From a bacterium (GTDB taxonomy: Bacteria; CSSED10-310; JAFGSJ01), in NCBI GenBank assembly GCA_016934675.1, contig JAFGSJ010000004.1, positions 1-64,000 on the forward strand: a stretch of 64,000 bases of DNA, written 5' to 3'. The notes below the pieces were generated by a model. It made no database searches and was not told the origin of the DNA. It saw nothing but the letters and a program-made list of their open reading frames with translations. Positions 18,001 through 26,823 of the stretch are shown one piece after another. Position numbers and translations under genes: made by a program. The first letter of the stretch is position 1. Every line of letters starts with the position of its first letter.

Positions 18001-18641
18001 CGTTTGGCTCGGCCGGCTTGTTTTTTTAAGGTGTCAGCGATGTTACCAAGCTCGAAAAGCCTGTCTTCGATCCGCACAAGGTTTTGATGGGTGTTCTCGA
18101 TTTTTCTGAGGGCCTCTTCCTTCTTGGATTTGTAGCGAATAATACCCGCCGCTTCCTCGACCAGGAGACGACGCTCCCGAGGTTTACTTCGCAAGACCAG
18201 ATCGACTTTACCCTGCTCGATCAAAGCATAGGAACCCTTGCCCAAACCGCTGTCCATGAACAACTCGACTATATCTTTCAACCGACAGGGCACACGATTG
18301 ATGTAATACTCACTCTCACCGTCACGAAACAAACGCCTGGTAATCTCGGTCTGGCCGGGAAGCACCCGAGGCAGTTCACCCGAACTATGGATGACCAGCG
18401 TCACCTCAGCCATGCCCACAGGCTTCCGTTTCGGCGAACCGTTGAAAATCAAATCTTCGAGACGATTGCCCCGTAGGGTCCGGATGTTCTGCTCGCCAAG
18501 CACCCAGCGGATCGCATCCGAAATGTTACTCTTGCCGCAGCCATTAGGACCTACGATTGCGGTGATCCCCGGTCGAAATTCAATCTCCATCCGGTCGACA
18601 AACGATTTGAAACCCTGAATGTGCAACCGCTCGAAATACAT
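15057..18641 (-). CDS. smc: Chromosome segregation protein SMC
   Basis: A 1194-aa protein with the full SMC layout. The N-terminal ABC half-domain has Walker A (GPNGCGKSN near residue 32) and the typical FKSF opening. Two long coiled-coil arms (about 170-500 and 680-1010) flank a hinge. The C-terminal half-domain has the signature LSGGEKALTAIAF followed by Walker B LCFLDEVDAALD. SMC dimers load with ScpAB to compact and segregate the chromosome. The start was placed at 18641 (MYFERLHIQGFKSF), with GGAAAGG upstream. The longer ORF would add 26 residues not typical of the family. No scpA or scpB lies nearby. A 226-base gap without features separates it from the gene at 18868-19932. Confidence 0.95.
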   Translation of the reverse strand: MYFERLHIQGFKSFVDRMEIEFRPGITAIVGPNGCGKSNISDAIRWVLGEQNIRTLRGNRLEDLIFNGSPKRKPVGMAEVTLVIHSSGELPRVLPGQTEITRRLFRDGESEYYINRVPCRLKDIVELFMDSGLGKGSYALIEQGKVDLVLRSKPRERRLLVEEAAGIIRYKSKKEEALRKIENTHQNLVRIEDRLFELGNIADTLKKQAGRAKRYLQDKAVLIDLEKKYASFRLSAMKADIKQVTEKCTALLDEITKLETQIATSVRDKNLKEEQLEQLRTELNGLHLRKSTFEKDVDLSLQNIDFSQTRLVELAAEVKNLEYEIEELQEKKHSLHATYTELESELEDLSDQARTAEEQVRLKQALVEEIATRILELTESKESKQRDHLKTISSISQLNQQMARVHSIVEEIDRRQDRLHREEHEYEQKKQLCVPRQTEIEARLSTLEIGLAALVDQHRQLEAEKRSEENKYAELLAEVEKWNEELHRKEARLQSLEERESSLEGYSPGTQALLSEMSTQDRPQPALLTDRIQINRDYELPVVIALQTCLDTVLVEDKAELVSLIKTVQEKEWGRVSLLPLGPGPTDIKPKQPGCSQDQLEGLPRLRQYVNSDPDLSPVLDRVLERMVLASSLEMAIEHQHESNMALTYITTEGVVLEPSGIIRAGREMTATIELYSRKQEIGALEHDLVELKARCEEVRNRKNDYEQALEALKQAGNDCEQQKHTLQLTQQSLLKDLESIQRDISQYENALKVSRLEYEQLDYDLEHNRNEIANLEQSLAKAENYRLELENITTALDEELAELNEQKERVQSELTDVRVNWTSLKEKVDNAQRSLATHQDMLEEFENQARRNERRIVEAHQQKTTLEKTIVDTDSKLKGLHGELETINQDIDQSTHHFQDVKTQVEKETEWEGVLTKTVTPLKETYAEAQVNQRSLEFQLAHVLEDITNRLKCSPQDIESLGFQLADEQEELAFKKKIEQCQKRLEGYDDLNLSAPEEYEAIRTKIDDMSTQKKDVLEAIETLQQTVLKIDRESELRFRTCFDEVNSNFQALFQRLFGGGFAELQLEQEDDLLETGITIVAQPPGKKLQTLSLLSGGEKALTAIAFLVAIFYYRPSPLCFLDEVDAALDEANTSRFTRLLKEMSEKSQIIMITHSKHTVEVADVFYGVTMADPGISRIISLELDKAQSEQLIA

Positions 18642-18867
18642 GCTCTGCCTTTCCGATCCAATTTCCGGATTTACCGTCAAAACATGGTACCGATCACGAA
18701 CCTGTCCGGCTTGGAGCAAGGACCAGAACCCTTTCAGCCCCTGTCTCCATCAAATCAGATCCATTGTAGAACATTCCCTGCCAGAAATCAAGGAAAAAAT
18801 ACAAGGGGAGGTAGAAATCCGGACTGAGCATATCAAGATGTTGTATTTGACCGATGTGTCAGACGGG

Positions 18868-19932
18868 TCATTCAGATGAGCTACCCCGTGAACTCAAATA
18901 GTCAAAAAAAATCGAGGCCAGATATTCATAACCGAGTTCATTGGGATGGAGTCCGTCAGGCAGAAACAGGTCGGCCAGATTACCGTTATAGTCGCTGATG
19001 GCTTCATGGAGATCGACCAGGTCCAGACCGTTGTTCAGGCAATAGCTTCTGATTTGATCGTTCAATTCTTGTGTGGGTTCGAAGCATTCCTCATAATAGA
19101 GGCAGGGGGTCAGGGTGCACAGGATCGGGATGGTTTGATTGGCTTGACAGGCTTCGGCCGTTCTGGCGAGATATTCGAGGGTTTGGCAGTTATAGGGTTC
19201 GTAACAGGCACCGGGAAACATGAGGTCGTTGATGCCGATCAGGAGAATGAGATAGGCTGGTCGGTAATACCACAGATACGTATCAAGGTAATAATGAAAC
19301 AGGTTACCGGAGGTCATGCCTCCGATACCTTCGTTGAACGCTTCTGCTTCGTCACCGAAGTATTCCTGGAGTTTCGGAGTCAATTTAGCCGGATACTCGA
19401 TACCGTAGCCACCCTCGGTGATACTGTCGCCGGTACAGACGAACAGGTTGGGGGTATTGGAGCCGATGAATTCGATCACGATGCTCGAAATCGGGGTCAA
19501 ACCGGGAGCATAACCGAGTGCATCAGCCTGACAGCGATAAAAATATCTGTTGCTCGGCACAAGTGCGTATCCGAACCGGAAGTGCATGAGACCATCTTGC
19601 GGAGGCGGACAAGCTTCCACGGCCAGGATGTTCGAGAGGTCGGCCTGATCGGAAAGTTGGATGACATAGCTGGTCCCGGAGACGGTGCTGTTCGTATCTT
19701 CGATCACAACCAGGGGATGCGGGGAGGAAAGCATGATTCCGTCCACCGGGCTGACAATGATCGGGTTGTTGAGAGGCGGAACAGTCGGGGTGCTGGTCGG
19801 GGTCATGGTCGGGGTCGGGGTCGGGGTATCCTCCGGGTCTGAATCGTCATCGTCCGTACAAGCCAGAAACAACAATCCTGAACCGTAGAGAATAATGAAC
19901 AGCATTCCTATACAAGAAATGAATCGTCTCAT
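18868..19932 (-). CDS. SGNH/GDSL-family hydrolase lipoprotein
   Basis: A 354-aa protein. A signal peptide ends in a lipobox (LLFLAC), so Cys is probably lipidated, followed by an acidic DDDD stretch and a Thr-Pro linker encoded by GGGGTC-type repeats. A possible Ig-like domain (about 50-150) precedes the SGNH hydrolase domain. This shows block I GDSITEGGYG, the block III Asn in LIGINDLMFPG, and block V DGLHPNELGY with the catalytic Asp and His. Such enzymes are esterases or carbohydrate acetylesterases at the cell surface. The substrate is unknown. The start at 19932 places the signal peptide at the N-terminus; the in-frame ATG 21 bases upstream is an alternative. Confidence 0.85.
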   Translation of the reverse strand: MRRFISCIGMLFIILYGSGLLFLACTDDDDSDPEDTPTPTPTMTPTSTPTVPPLNNPIIVSPVDGIMLSSPHPLVVIEDTNSTVSGTSYVIQLSDQADLSNILAVEACPPPQDGLMHFRFGYALVPSNRYFYRCQADALGYAPGLTPISSIVIEFIGSNTPNLFVCTGDSITEGGYGIEYPAKLTPKLQEYFGDEAEAFNEGIGGMTSGNLFHYYLDTYLWYYRPAYLILLIGINDLMFPGACYEPYNCQTLEYLARTAEACQANQTIPILCTLTPCLYYEECFEPTQELNDQIRSYCLNNGLDLVDLHEAISDYNGNLADLFLPDGLHPNELGYEYLASIFFDYLSSRGSSSE

Positions 19933-20030
19933 TTTCACTCTGACTCCCGGCATAAGGTCTGTTTTTATACCTTTCTCGATATCCTGACCAATCGATCGAT
20001 ACCCTGATCCGTCAGATCAGATGGGGCCTA

Positions 20031-21071
20031 TCAGCGGCTCGATTGCCGGACATAGTCGAGGTCGGCCTTGACCATCATTTCGATCAAACCCTCGAAGCTG
20101 ACCTTCGGTTGCCAACCCAGTTCTTGACAGGCTTTAGTCGGATCACCGATGAGCAGATCGACTTCGGTCGGTCTGAAGAAGCGGGGATCGACTTTTACCA
20201 GGACACGTCCGGTTTTTCGGTCGCGGCCCACTTCGGCAATGCCGTCTCCCTCCCAGGCGAGGGGCATCTCGAGCAGCTCGAACACTTTCTCGGCAAATTT
20301 ACGCACGGTATGGGTTTGGCCCGAAGCAATCACGTAATCAGTGGGTTTAGCTTGCTGTAACATCAGCCACATGGCCTCCACATAATCGCCGGCGTAACCC
20401 CAGTCTCGTTTCGCATTCAAATTACCCAGGGTCAAAACATCCTGTTGGCCGTATTTGATTCGTGCAGCGCCGATGGTTATCTTGCGTGACACGAAATTCT
20501 CACCCCGTCGGGGCGATTCGTGATTGAACAGAATACCGTTACAGGCATACAGGTTATAGGCTTCGCGATAATTGACTACAATCCAGTAGGCATACAGTTT
20601 GGCCACGCCGTAGGGTGAACGTGGATAGAACGGTGTGGTCTCGGTTTGAGGCACTTCCTGGACCTTACCATACAGTTCCGATGTTGAAGCCTGGTAAAAT
20701 CGGGGCGAGATACCAAGGTCCTTGATCGCATCGAGCACCCTCAACGTCCCGACTGCATCAGTTTCGGCAGTATATTCCGGCACTTCGAACGAGATTCTGA
20801 CGTGACTCTGGGCGGCCAGATTGTAGATTTCCTCGGGTCTGGTCCGCTCGATCACCCGATTGAGATTACTCGAATCAGCCATGTCCCCATAATGCAGCAC
20901 CAAGCGTTTCTCGTCTTTTTTGTATCGTTGATAGAGATGTTCGATCCGCTGCGTATTGAAAGTTGAACCGCGTCGAACCAGCCCGTGGACCTCGTATCCT
21001 TTTTCCAGCAACAATTCGGCCAGGTAGGAGCCGTCCTGACCGGTAATACCGGTAATAAGCGCTCGTCTCAT
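20031..21071 (-). CDS. gmd: GDP-mannose 4,6-dehydratase
   Basis: A 346-aa extended short-chain dehydrogenase. The N-terminal Rossmann motif [16 protein letters not shown] is characteristic of Gmd. The catalytic Tyr-x3-Lys is in [12 protein letters not shown], the Ser/Thr in [17 protein letters not shown], and [16 protein letters not shown] is a family hallmark. The enzyme converts GDP-mannose to GDP-4-keto-6-deoxymannose, the precursor of GDP-fucose, GDP-rhamnose and GDP-perosamine for surface glycans. The start is set at MRRALITG, with GAAAGGG just upstream. No fucose synthase or reductase is adjacent. The glycan genes at 31-34 kb may use its product. Confidence 0.95.
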   Translation of the reverse strand: MRRALITGITGQDGSYLAELLLEKGYEVHGLVRRGSTFNTQRIEHLYQRYKKDEKRLVLHYGDMADSSNLNRVIERTRPEEIYNLAAQSHVRISFEVPEYTAETDAVGTLRVLDAIKDLGISPRFYQASTSELYGKVQEVPQTETTPFYPRSPYGVAKLYAYWIVVNYREAYNLYACNGILFNHESPRRGENFVSRKITIGAARIKYGQQDVLTLGNLNAKRDWGYAGDYVEAMWLMLQQAKPTDYVIASGQTHTVRKFAEKVFELLEMPLAWEGDGIAEVGRDRKTGRVLVKVDPRFFRPTEVDLLIGDPTKACQELGWQPKVSFEGLIEMMVKADLDYVRQSSR

Positions 21072-21282
21072 TCCCATCCCTTTCATAAATCTCGAAAAAC
21101 AGGGTCATGTGCCGGTCCTGTTAATTGTGTCATCCACCCTGACCAGCTGAATCACGAGATGTTTCATATCCCCTCTGCTCCTAAAAAGCAAGCATGGTAC
21201 GATATTATTCTCTTGACAAAAAACCGGTACATGGTTAAGCAAGGATAGGGATTATCAAGAGGACAGGAAAGGATGTCCATGT

Positions 21283-23940
21283 ATGAAATCTGTGACAAAT
21301 AATCGTTTTAGGACCATGTTCCTGGCACTTCTGATCATGTCTTGGGCAGGCACCAGCTTGGCAATCGAGCGGCGGGTCTATCAGACCAGACGGACCGCTG
21401 GCAGCCCGCCGGTTATTGATGGTCGGCTCGATGATCCGGTCTGGGAGCTTGTGGAGTGGAGCGGTGACTTTATTCAACGGAGTCCCCATGAAGGGAAACC
21501 GCCTTCGGAGCAGACTGCTTTCAAAATCTTGTATGATGACTCTTTCCTCTATGTGGCTTTCCGCTGTTTTGATACGGAACCGGAACTGATCTCGAAACGC
21601 CTGTCGCGTCGAGACGGTTTTGATGGGGACTGGGTCGAGATCAATATCGACAGCCTGTTCGATCATCGGACGGCCTATTCGTTTACCGCCAGTGTTTCCG
21701 GCGTCCTGGGCGATGAGTATATCTCTGAAGATGGCGATAACTGGGATACGAATTGGGACCCTATCTGGTATTTCGAAACAATGATCGATGAGCTGGGTTG
21801 GACTGCCGAATTCAGGATTCCATTGAGTCAGCTACGTTTCAGTTCTGCACGGGAACAGGTCTGGGGCATACAATGCACTCGGCGAATTTTTCGCTATGAG
21901 GAACGCTCGAACTGGCAGAATATTCCCCGTGAGGAAACGGGTTGGGTCAGTCTTTTCGGTGAACTGCACGGCATTACCGGACTTGAACCGAAACGGCAGA
22001 TTGAACTTCTGCCCTATGGTGTGGCCCAGTATGAACGTTTTCCCCGCGAAAGGGGGAATCCTTATGCTCGAGGTGAGCGGACCGAGTTCGACGCAGGTCT
22101 GGACGGTAAACTTGGATTGAGCACGAATTTTGTGCTGGATTTCACCATCAATCCGGATTTCGGCCAGATCGAGGCTGACCCTTCCGAAGTCAATTTGACG
22201 GCGTACGAGACCTTTTTCGATGAGAAGAGGCCATTTTTTATCGAGGGGCGTAACATCCTGGATTATTGTTTAACAACAGGGATGTGGGAGGACAATTATT
22301 CGAGCGATACCCTGTTTTACTCGAGACGGATTGGTCGGGCCCCCCATCGGACACTATCTTCCGACGCCGCCAATGCATATTTTGTCGATCAACCGGATGA
22401 AACCACCATTCTCGGTGCCTTGAAACTCACCGGCAAGTCCAGGAACGGTCTGGCGATCGGCATTCTCGAGGGGATTACCGCTGCGGAAGACGCCCGAGTC
22501 GAAATCGCCGGCCAGGAACATCATGAACGGGTCGAACCCCTGACCAATTATTTCATCGCATGTATTCAAAAGGATTATGATCAGGGCAATACGGTCATCG
22601 GAGGTATGTTCACCTCGACCGAACGCGATCTGGACCGTGATGAGTTGGATTTCCTGCATCGTTCGACCTTAACCGGCGGCTTGGACCTCTTTCAGCGCTG
22701 GGCCGATCAGACTTACTATTTCGGCGGAAAGCTGTTTTTCAGCCAGGTCCGGGGCGATCAGGAGGCCATATATCTGACCCAGACCTCCTCGACCCATTAT
22801 TTTCAGCGACCTGACGCCGATCACGTCAACCTGGACCCGGACCGGACCTCACTGACTGGGCACGGCGGCTCACTTAAAATTGGAAAAAGCTCTGGTGAAG
22901 GGTTCCGGTTCGAGAGTGGACTGACCTGGCGCTCGCCCGGACTCGAATTGAATGATCTGGGTTATCTCCGGTCCGACGACCGGATCAATGCCTGGACCTG
23001 GGTCGGCTATCGCATAATCCAGCCGTTTTCCGTGTTTAATGCTTTCAGTACCAATTTGAATGGAACAAACCAATGGGATTTCAGCGGTGAGCATGAATGG
23101 AACAAACTCAATCTGAACTCGAATGCGGAATTCAAAAACTTCTGGACCGGCTCGGCCGGATTGACTTACCAGGAGGAGTCACTCTCGAGGAGTGCCTTGC
23201 GGGGTGGTCCTTCGCTCAAGGTTCCCGCAGGTCTCTCCGCGGTCGTTTCCTGTGTTACCGATTACCACAAACGACTCTATGGCGAATATGGCTTCGAAAG
23301 TTACCAGGGCGAGTATGGTTCATCGAATCTGGCCAATGTCTGGTTCTCCCTATGCTATCGTCCCTCGAACGCACTGAAAGTGACCTTCAATCCTTCATAC
23401 GTGAATAGAGCTGATGCCGATGAGTATATCTCAACGATCGAGGACTCACAGACCGAGAATTACTACATTTTCGGAAAAATCCATCAGTCAACACTGGCAA
23501 TGACGATCAGACTTGACTATACGTTGACCCGCAATTTGACGATCCAATATTACGGTCAACCCTTCATCAGTTCGGGCTCATATTCGCATTTCAAAAGAGT
23601 GACCGATCCGCGGGCCAAAGACTACCACAACCGCTATTATCAGTATGACTCCTCGGAGATTACCTATGCAGATCGGCGTTATTCCATCGATGAAAACCAT
23701 GACGGTTCAACGGATTATGACTTTGATGATCCGGATTTCAATGTTCAACTCTTCATTTCCAATCTGGTAGTCAGATGGGAGTATGTGCCCGGCTCGACGC
23801 TCTATGTGGTCTGGTCACAAAATCGGGAAGCTTATCTGACAACAGGCGATTTCGCGGTGGGGGACGATCTCGATCATCTGTTCTCGATCCAACCCGAGAA
23901 TATTTTTCTTGTCAAAATGAACTACTGGCTCTCATTATAG
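21283..23940 (+). CDS. CBM9-like/DUF5916 predicted outer-membrane protein
   Basis: An 885-aa protein with a signal peptide (about residues 1-27, ending TSLA). Residues ~35-220 resemble a family 9 carbohydrate-binding module: PPVIDGRLDDPVWE, then DDSFLYVAFRCFD, then WVEINIDSLFDHRTAY and AEFRIPLSQLRF. The remaining ~650 residues match DUF5916, with FDAGLDGKLGLS, FTINPDFGQIEADPSEVNLT and FFDEKRPFFIEG, followed by strand-rich repeats like a large beta-barrel. These proteins are common in Bacteroidota and related groups and are thought to sit in the outer membrane, but the cargo is not established. AGGAAAGGA precedes the ATG. It converges with the M23 gene with 16 bases between. Confidence 0.85.
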   Translation: MKSVTNNRFRTMFLALLIMSWAGTSLAIERRVYQTRRTAGSPPVIDGRLDDPVWELVEWSGDFIQRSPHEGKPPSEQTAFKILYDDSFLYVAFRCFDTEPELISKRLSRRDGFDGDWVEINIDSLFDHRTAYSFTASVSGVLGDEYISEDGDNWDTNWDPIWYFETMIDELGWTAEFRIPLSQLRFSSAREQVWGIQCTRRIFRYEERSNWQNIPREETGWVSLFGELHGITGLEPKRQIELLPYGVAQYERFPRERGNPYARGERTEFDAGLDGKLGLSTNFVLDFTINPDFGQIEADPSEVNLTAYETFFDEKRPFFIEGRNILDYCLTTGMWEDNYSSDTLFYSRRIGRAPHRTLSSDAANAYFVDQPDETTILGALKLTGKSRNGLAIGILEGITAAEDARVEIAGQEHHERVEPLTNYFIACIQKDYDQGNTVIGGMFTSTERDLDRDELDFLHRSTLTGGLDLFQRWADQTYYFGGKLFFSQVRGDQEAIYLTQTSSTHYFQRPDADHVNLDPDRTSLTGHGGSLKIGKSSGEGFRFESGLTWRSPGLELNDLGYLRSDDRINAWTWVGYRIIQPFSVFNAFSTNLNGTNQWDFSGEHEWNKLNLNSNAEFKNFWTGSAGLTYQEESLSRSALRGGPSLKVPAGLSAVVSCVTDYHKRLYGEYGFESYQGEYGSSNLANVWFSLCYRPSNALKVTFNPSYVNRADADEYISTIEDSQTENYYIFGKIHQSTLAMTIRLDYTLTRNLTIQYYGQPFISSGSYSHFKRVTDPRAKDYHNRYYQYDSSEITYADRRYSIDENHDGSTDYDFDDPDFNVQLFISNLVVRWEYVPGSTLYVVWSQNREAYLTTGDFAVGDDLDHLFSIQPENIFLVKMNYWLSL

Positions 23941-23956
23941 TGTCTGTGTTCAGCAA

Positions 23957-26017
23957 TCATACAACGGTCATCACGGTCTGAAAGGTCTCGGAACGATTTC
24001 CGACCCGATCGGTCAACTGGACTTTCAATACATGTCGTCCCAGAGCGGTGCCCAGTGGTATCTGAATCTCGAGCCAATGCCGGTCCGGATCATACTCGGC
24101 CTCGAGGGCTTGATCGTCGAGACTGATTTCCATGTGTTCATCATCAATGCCGGTGCCCTCATCTCTGACCGTTAATCTGATCAGGGCCCCACGTTTGACC
24201 GAAGCGGGCTTGAAACCTGCCTGGGCTTGAATGGTGGGCGGCACAAGGTCCAGAAAGAGTGCAAATGTACTGAGATACCTGATCTGGGCTTCGAGGACCA
24301 TCGCGTTCGGACCGGGCCGTTGACTGGAATACTGATAGCTCCAGTAGTGACCGTTTTCATAATACTGATATATTCCGAGTTTGGTCAGGTCAGACGAGCC
24401 CGTATCCGGAACCAGAAAGGTCAAAGTCGCAGTCCGGTCGAACGGTGTTCCGGCTGGGGTGAAGCTCACCGCCTGACCGAACGGGACCAGTTGTCCCTGG
24501 GCCTTGGCTTCGAACCGCTCGAAACCCAGATAGAGATGATCATACAAGGCAGCCTCGGGAATATACAAGACCAGATCATCATCTTTGAACCGGGCGGTCC
24601 TGCCTGGCTGAAAATGATAAAACATCCGGTTGTGCTCGAATAAAACCCGATTTGGATCAAGGGGATCTACGACCTTAATCTGAACCGGACCGGTCTGATA
24701 CGCACTCAGATCAATTATGCCCATGATCCGGCCCGGTCCGAACTCATACAGCGGCACTTTGATCAAAGCGTGACGCTCAGCATCGGAACAGAGTATCAGC
24801 GGGGCAAACTGGTCCGTGTGAGTCCGTTCAGCCTCGAACACATGAAACGAACCAAAATCCTTCACAGACACCGATTTTAAGACAGGTATTTCTGTCTGGC
24901 CCGGTCCGGAAATCCGGTCGCGGAAAGAAGACAGATCAGTGCGAATTCTCAAGGGTAGTTTCAGGGTTGCGTGGTTCCCGGCATAGTCCGAAGCTACGAA
25001 TTTCAGCAAGACCTTTTCTTGATGAAGGGTCTGCGTGTCAAGCGAGACTGTCGTTGTAGGCGAGGCCGACAGAAAGGGTGTCCCGGGCACAGAACCATGC
25101 CCGAATTTATGGATATAACGTGTCGGTGAATAACCGGATGCAATGAGATCGTAGAGCAATCCGTTCCGATGATTATTCGAGTAAGTCATGGCATCGAACC
25201 GTATTCGTTTGATCAGAACATCATCGCGGCATAGATCGAGTTGATAGATGCCGACTTTATTTGCGGCCCCAATCGTATCATGGACATCAACAGCGAATTC
25301 GATCGAACCGGTGACCACGGGCAGCTTTTGTTCGGTCATTCCGGCAAGTTGGCTGGTAGTCAATACCAGGGTCTCGGGCGAAAAATTCACAAAGGAGCCG
25401 GCTGAGATCGGTTTGAGTGACACACTCTTGAATGTCGGAACGGTCGTGTCCTTGAAAGCAGGTGTCAGATAGGGCAGGGGATTGATCGGCTTGTCTTCAC
25501 CCTGTCTGAGCTCGAAGTGAAGGTGAGGTAAACCAGCACCTGTTTCACCGGACCAGGCGATGAGCTGGTTTTTGGTTACCGGCACCGACAGAAAGATATT
25601 ACCCGGATATTTCCTCTTTTCCAATTGGGCCTGGGCAACATGGCTTTCGAGATGCAGGTAGTTTTCCTCGAATCTGAGCAGGTGGGCATAGACGCTGACC
25701 AGGCCGTTTGCGTGTTTGATATACAAAGCTTTCCCGTAACCACGTTTCTGAACATTGAGGCGATAGATCGTTCCGGACTCAACAGCTCGGACCTCGAGTC
25801 CGGTTTGGCCGCCTGTTTTGAAATCGATCCCGGCATGAAAATGATTGTTGCGGAATTCACCAAATGAGGATGACAGGCCGATATAGGAACTCAATGGCCA
25901 CTGCAGTGTGGGGAGTGGAGGTGTTGGTCCCGCAGCCATTAATACAATGATCAGACACACCAGCACAGTCAGAAAGATCTTAAATGTATTTCCCGGTAAT
26001 TTTGATTTTTCAGCCAT
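23957..26017 (-). CDS. M23-family metallopeptidase with extra C-terminal domains
   Basis: A 686-aa protein with an N-terminal membrane or signal helix (about residues 12-30). The peptidase domain follows, with HFHAGIDFKTG (the first His and Asp zinc ligands) and HLHFELR near residue 166 (the later His ligands). The intervening ~50-residue insertion is unusual but spans the expected GYG-K-HANGLVSVYAHL strands. M23 enzymes cut peptidoglycan cross-links or, when degenerate, activate amidases. Here the ligands appear intact. The last ~500 residues are strand-rich and end in an Ig-like domain (VRDEGTGIDDEHMEISLDD), perhaps for wall attachment. No clear Shine-Dalgarno precedes the ATG. Confidence 0.85.
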   Translation of the reverse strand: MAEKSKLPGNTFKIFLTVLVCLIIVLMAAGPTPPLPTLQWPLSSYIGLSSSFGEFRNNHFHAGIDFKTGGQTGLEVRAVESGTIYRLNVQKRGYGKALYIKHANGLVSVYAHLLRFEENYLHLESHVAQAQLEKRKYPGNIFLSVPVTKNQLIAWSGETGAGLPHLHFELRQGEDKPINPLPYLTPAFKDTTVPTFKSVSLKPISAGSFVNFSPETLVLTTSQLAGMTEQKLPVVTGSIEFAVDVHDTIGAANKVGIYQLDLCRDDVLIKRIRFDAMTYSNNHRNGLLYDLIASGYSPTRYIHKFGHGSVPGTPFLSASPTTTVSLDTQTLHQEKVLLKFVASDYAGNHATLKLPLRIRTDLSSFRDRISGPGQTEIPVLKSVSVKDFGSFHVFEAERTHTDQFAPLILCSDAERHALIKVPLYEFGPGRIMGIIDLSAYQTGPVQIKVVDPLDPNRVLFEHNRMFYHFQPGRTARFKDDDLVLYIPEAALYDHLYLGFERFEAKAQGQLVPFGQAVSFTPAGTPFDRTATLTFLVPDTGSSDLTKLGIYQYYENGHYWSYQYSSQRPGPNAMVLEAQIRYLSTFALFLDLVPPTIQAQAGFKPASVKRGALIRLTVRDEGTGIDDEHMEISLDDQALEAEYDPDRHWLEIQIPLGTALGRHVLKVQLTDRVGNRSETFQTVMTVV

Positions 26018-26128
26018 ATTGTTGTAATATATAGGTCATCGAATACAGATCACAAACGGTGCAGCCCGAGTGTCTTCCGCCAGGCATGGCCTTGCAATTC
26101 CCGGCGAGCATCGGAAAGGATGTTTATA

Positions 26129-26668
26129 ATGAAAAAGATGAAAAGGTCCACTGAACGAATGATACAATACCTGGTGTATATGCAGGTCCTGATTGTCTTG
26201 GCTTTCCTTATGGCTTGCAATCAAAGCGATACGTCCGAGAGTGCTTCAGAGCTTTTCGTTCAGTTGAATCATGGTGATTGCAAGGAGTTTGGTGCAGACG
26301 ATCAGGCGGCATCCGCGGGACCGTCTAACCATCAGGATTGTCTCGAGATACAGGCAAACGGGAACGTATTACAGTTGCGGCATCTCAATGCGGGTTTCAA
26401 TTGTTGTCCCGCCCAGATCAATGCAGAAGTGACCCTGGAAGGTCCCATACTGACGATCTCTGAGAGTGAAAGCGAGCAGGGGTGTCATTGTCTGTGTTTG
26501 TACGATCTGGATTATACTATTCAGGGGTTGGGTCCTGGGATATATACGGTCCGGGTGGTGGAGCCCTATCTCGAGCCCGGGGATTCAGTCCTGGAATGCC
26601 AGTTCGACATGGATGGCTCGTCATCGACCTCCTGCTGTGTTGACCGTCATCACTATCCCTGGGAATAA
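26129..26668 (+). CDS. Cys-rich hypothetical lipoprotein (179 aa)
   Basis: The signal peptide ends in a lipobox (AFLMAC near residue 30). The mature part is small and Cys-rich, with FNCCPAQINAEV, GCHCLCLYDLDYTI, GPGIYTVRVVEPY and a C-terminal SCCVD. The pattern CxCxC-YDLDYxI-xGPGxYxVxV recurs in small secreted proteins of unknown function. The start at 26129 is preferred because GGAAAGG lies 9 bases upstream, while the ATG at 26120 is too close to it. It stands alone between two transcription units. A structural or ligand-binding envelope role is likely; no enzymatic motif is seen. Confidence 0.65.
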   Translation: MKKMKRSTERMIQYLVYMQVLIVLAFLMACNQSDTSESASELFVQLNHGDCKEFGADDQAASAGPSNHQDCLEIQANGNVLQLRHLNAGFNCCPAQINAEVTLEGPILTISESESEQGCHCLCLYDLDYTIQGLGPGIYTVRVVEPYLEPGDSVLECQFDMDGSSSTSCCVDRHHYPWE

Positions 26669-26823
26669 CATCCTCACATTGTACTTGTCTTTCAGACTCA
26701 AATCGAGTATACCTGATATTCGTCTTGTTCAGGTGAACAGTGAGACATGTTCATCATTCTCGTAATCATCATCTATCACAAAGAGAAATGATCAGAAAAA
26801 CCTTTTTTCGAAAGGTGGGTGAA

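Noticed and set aside
18946-19842. 298-aa plus-strand ORF opposite the SGNH gene
   Set aside because: It is antisense to a gene with clear motifs and has no recognisable content or good start.
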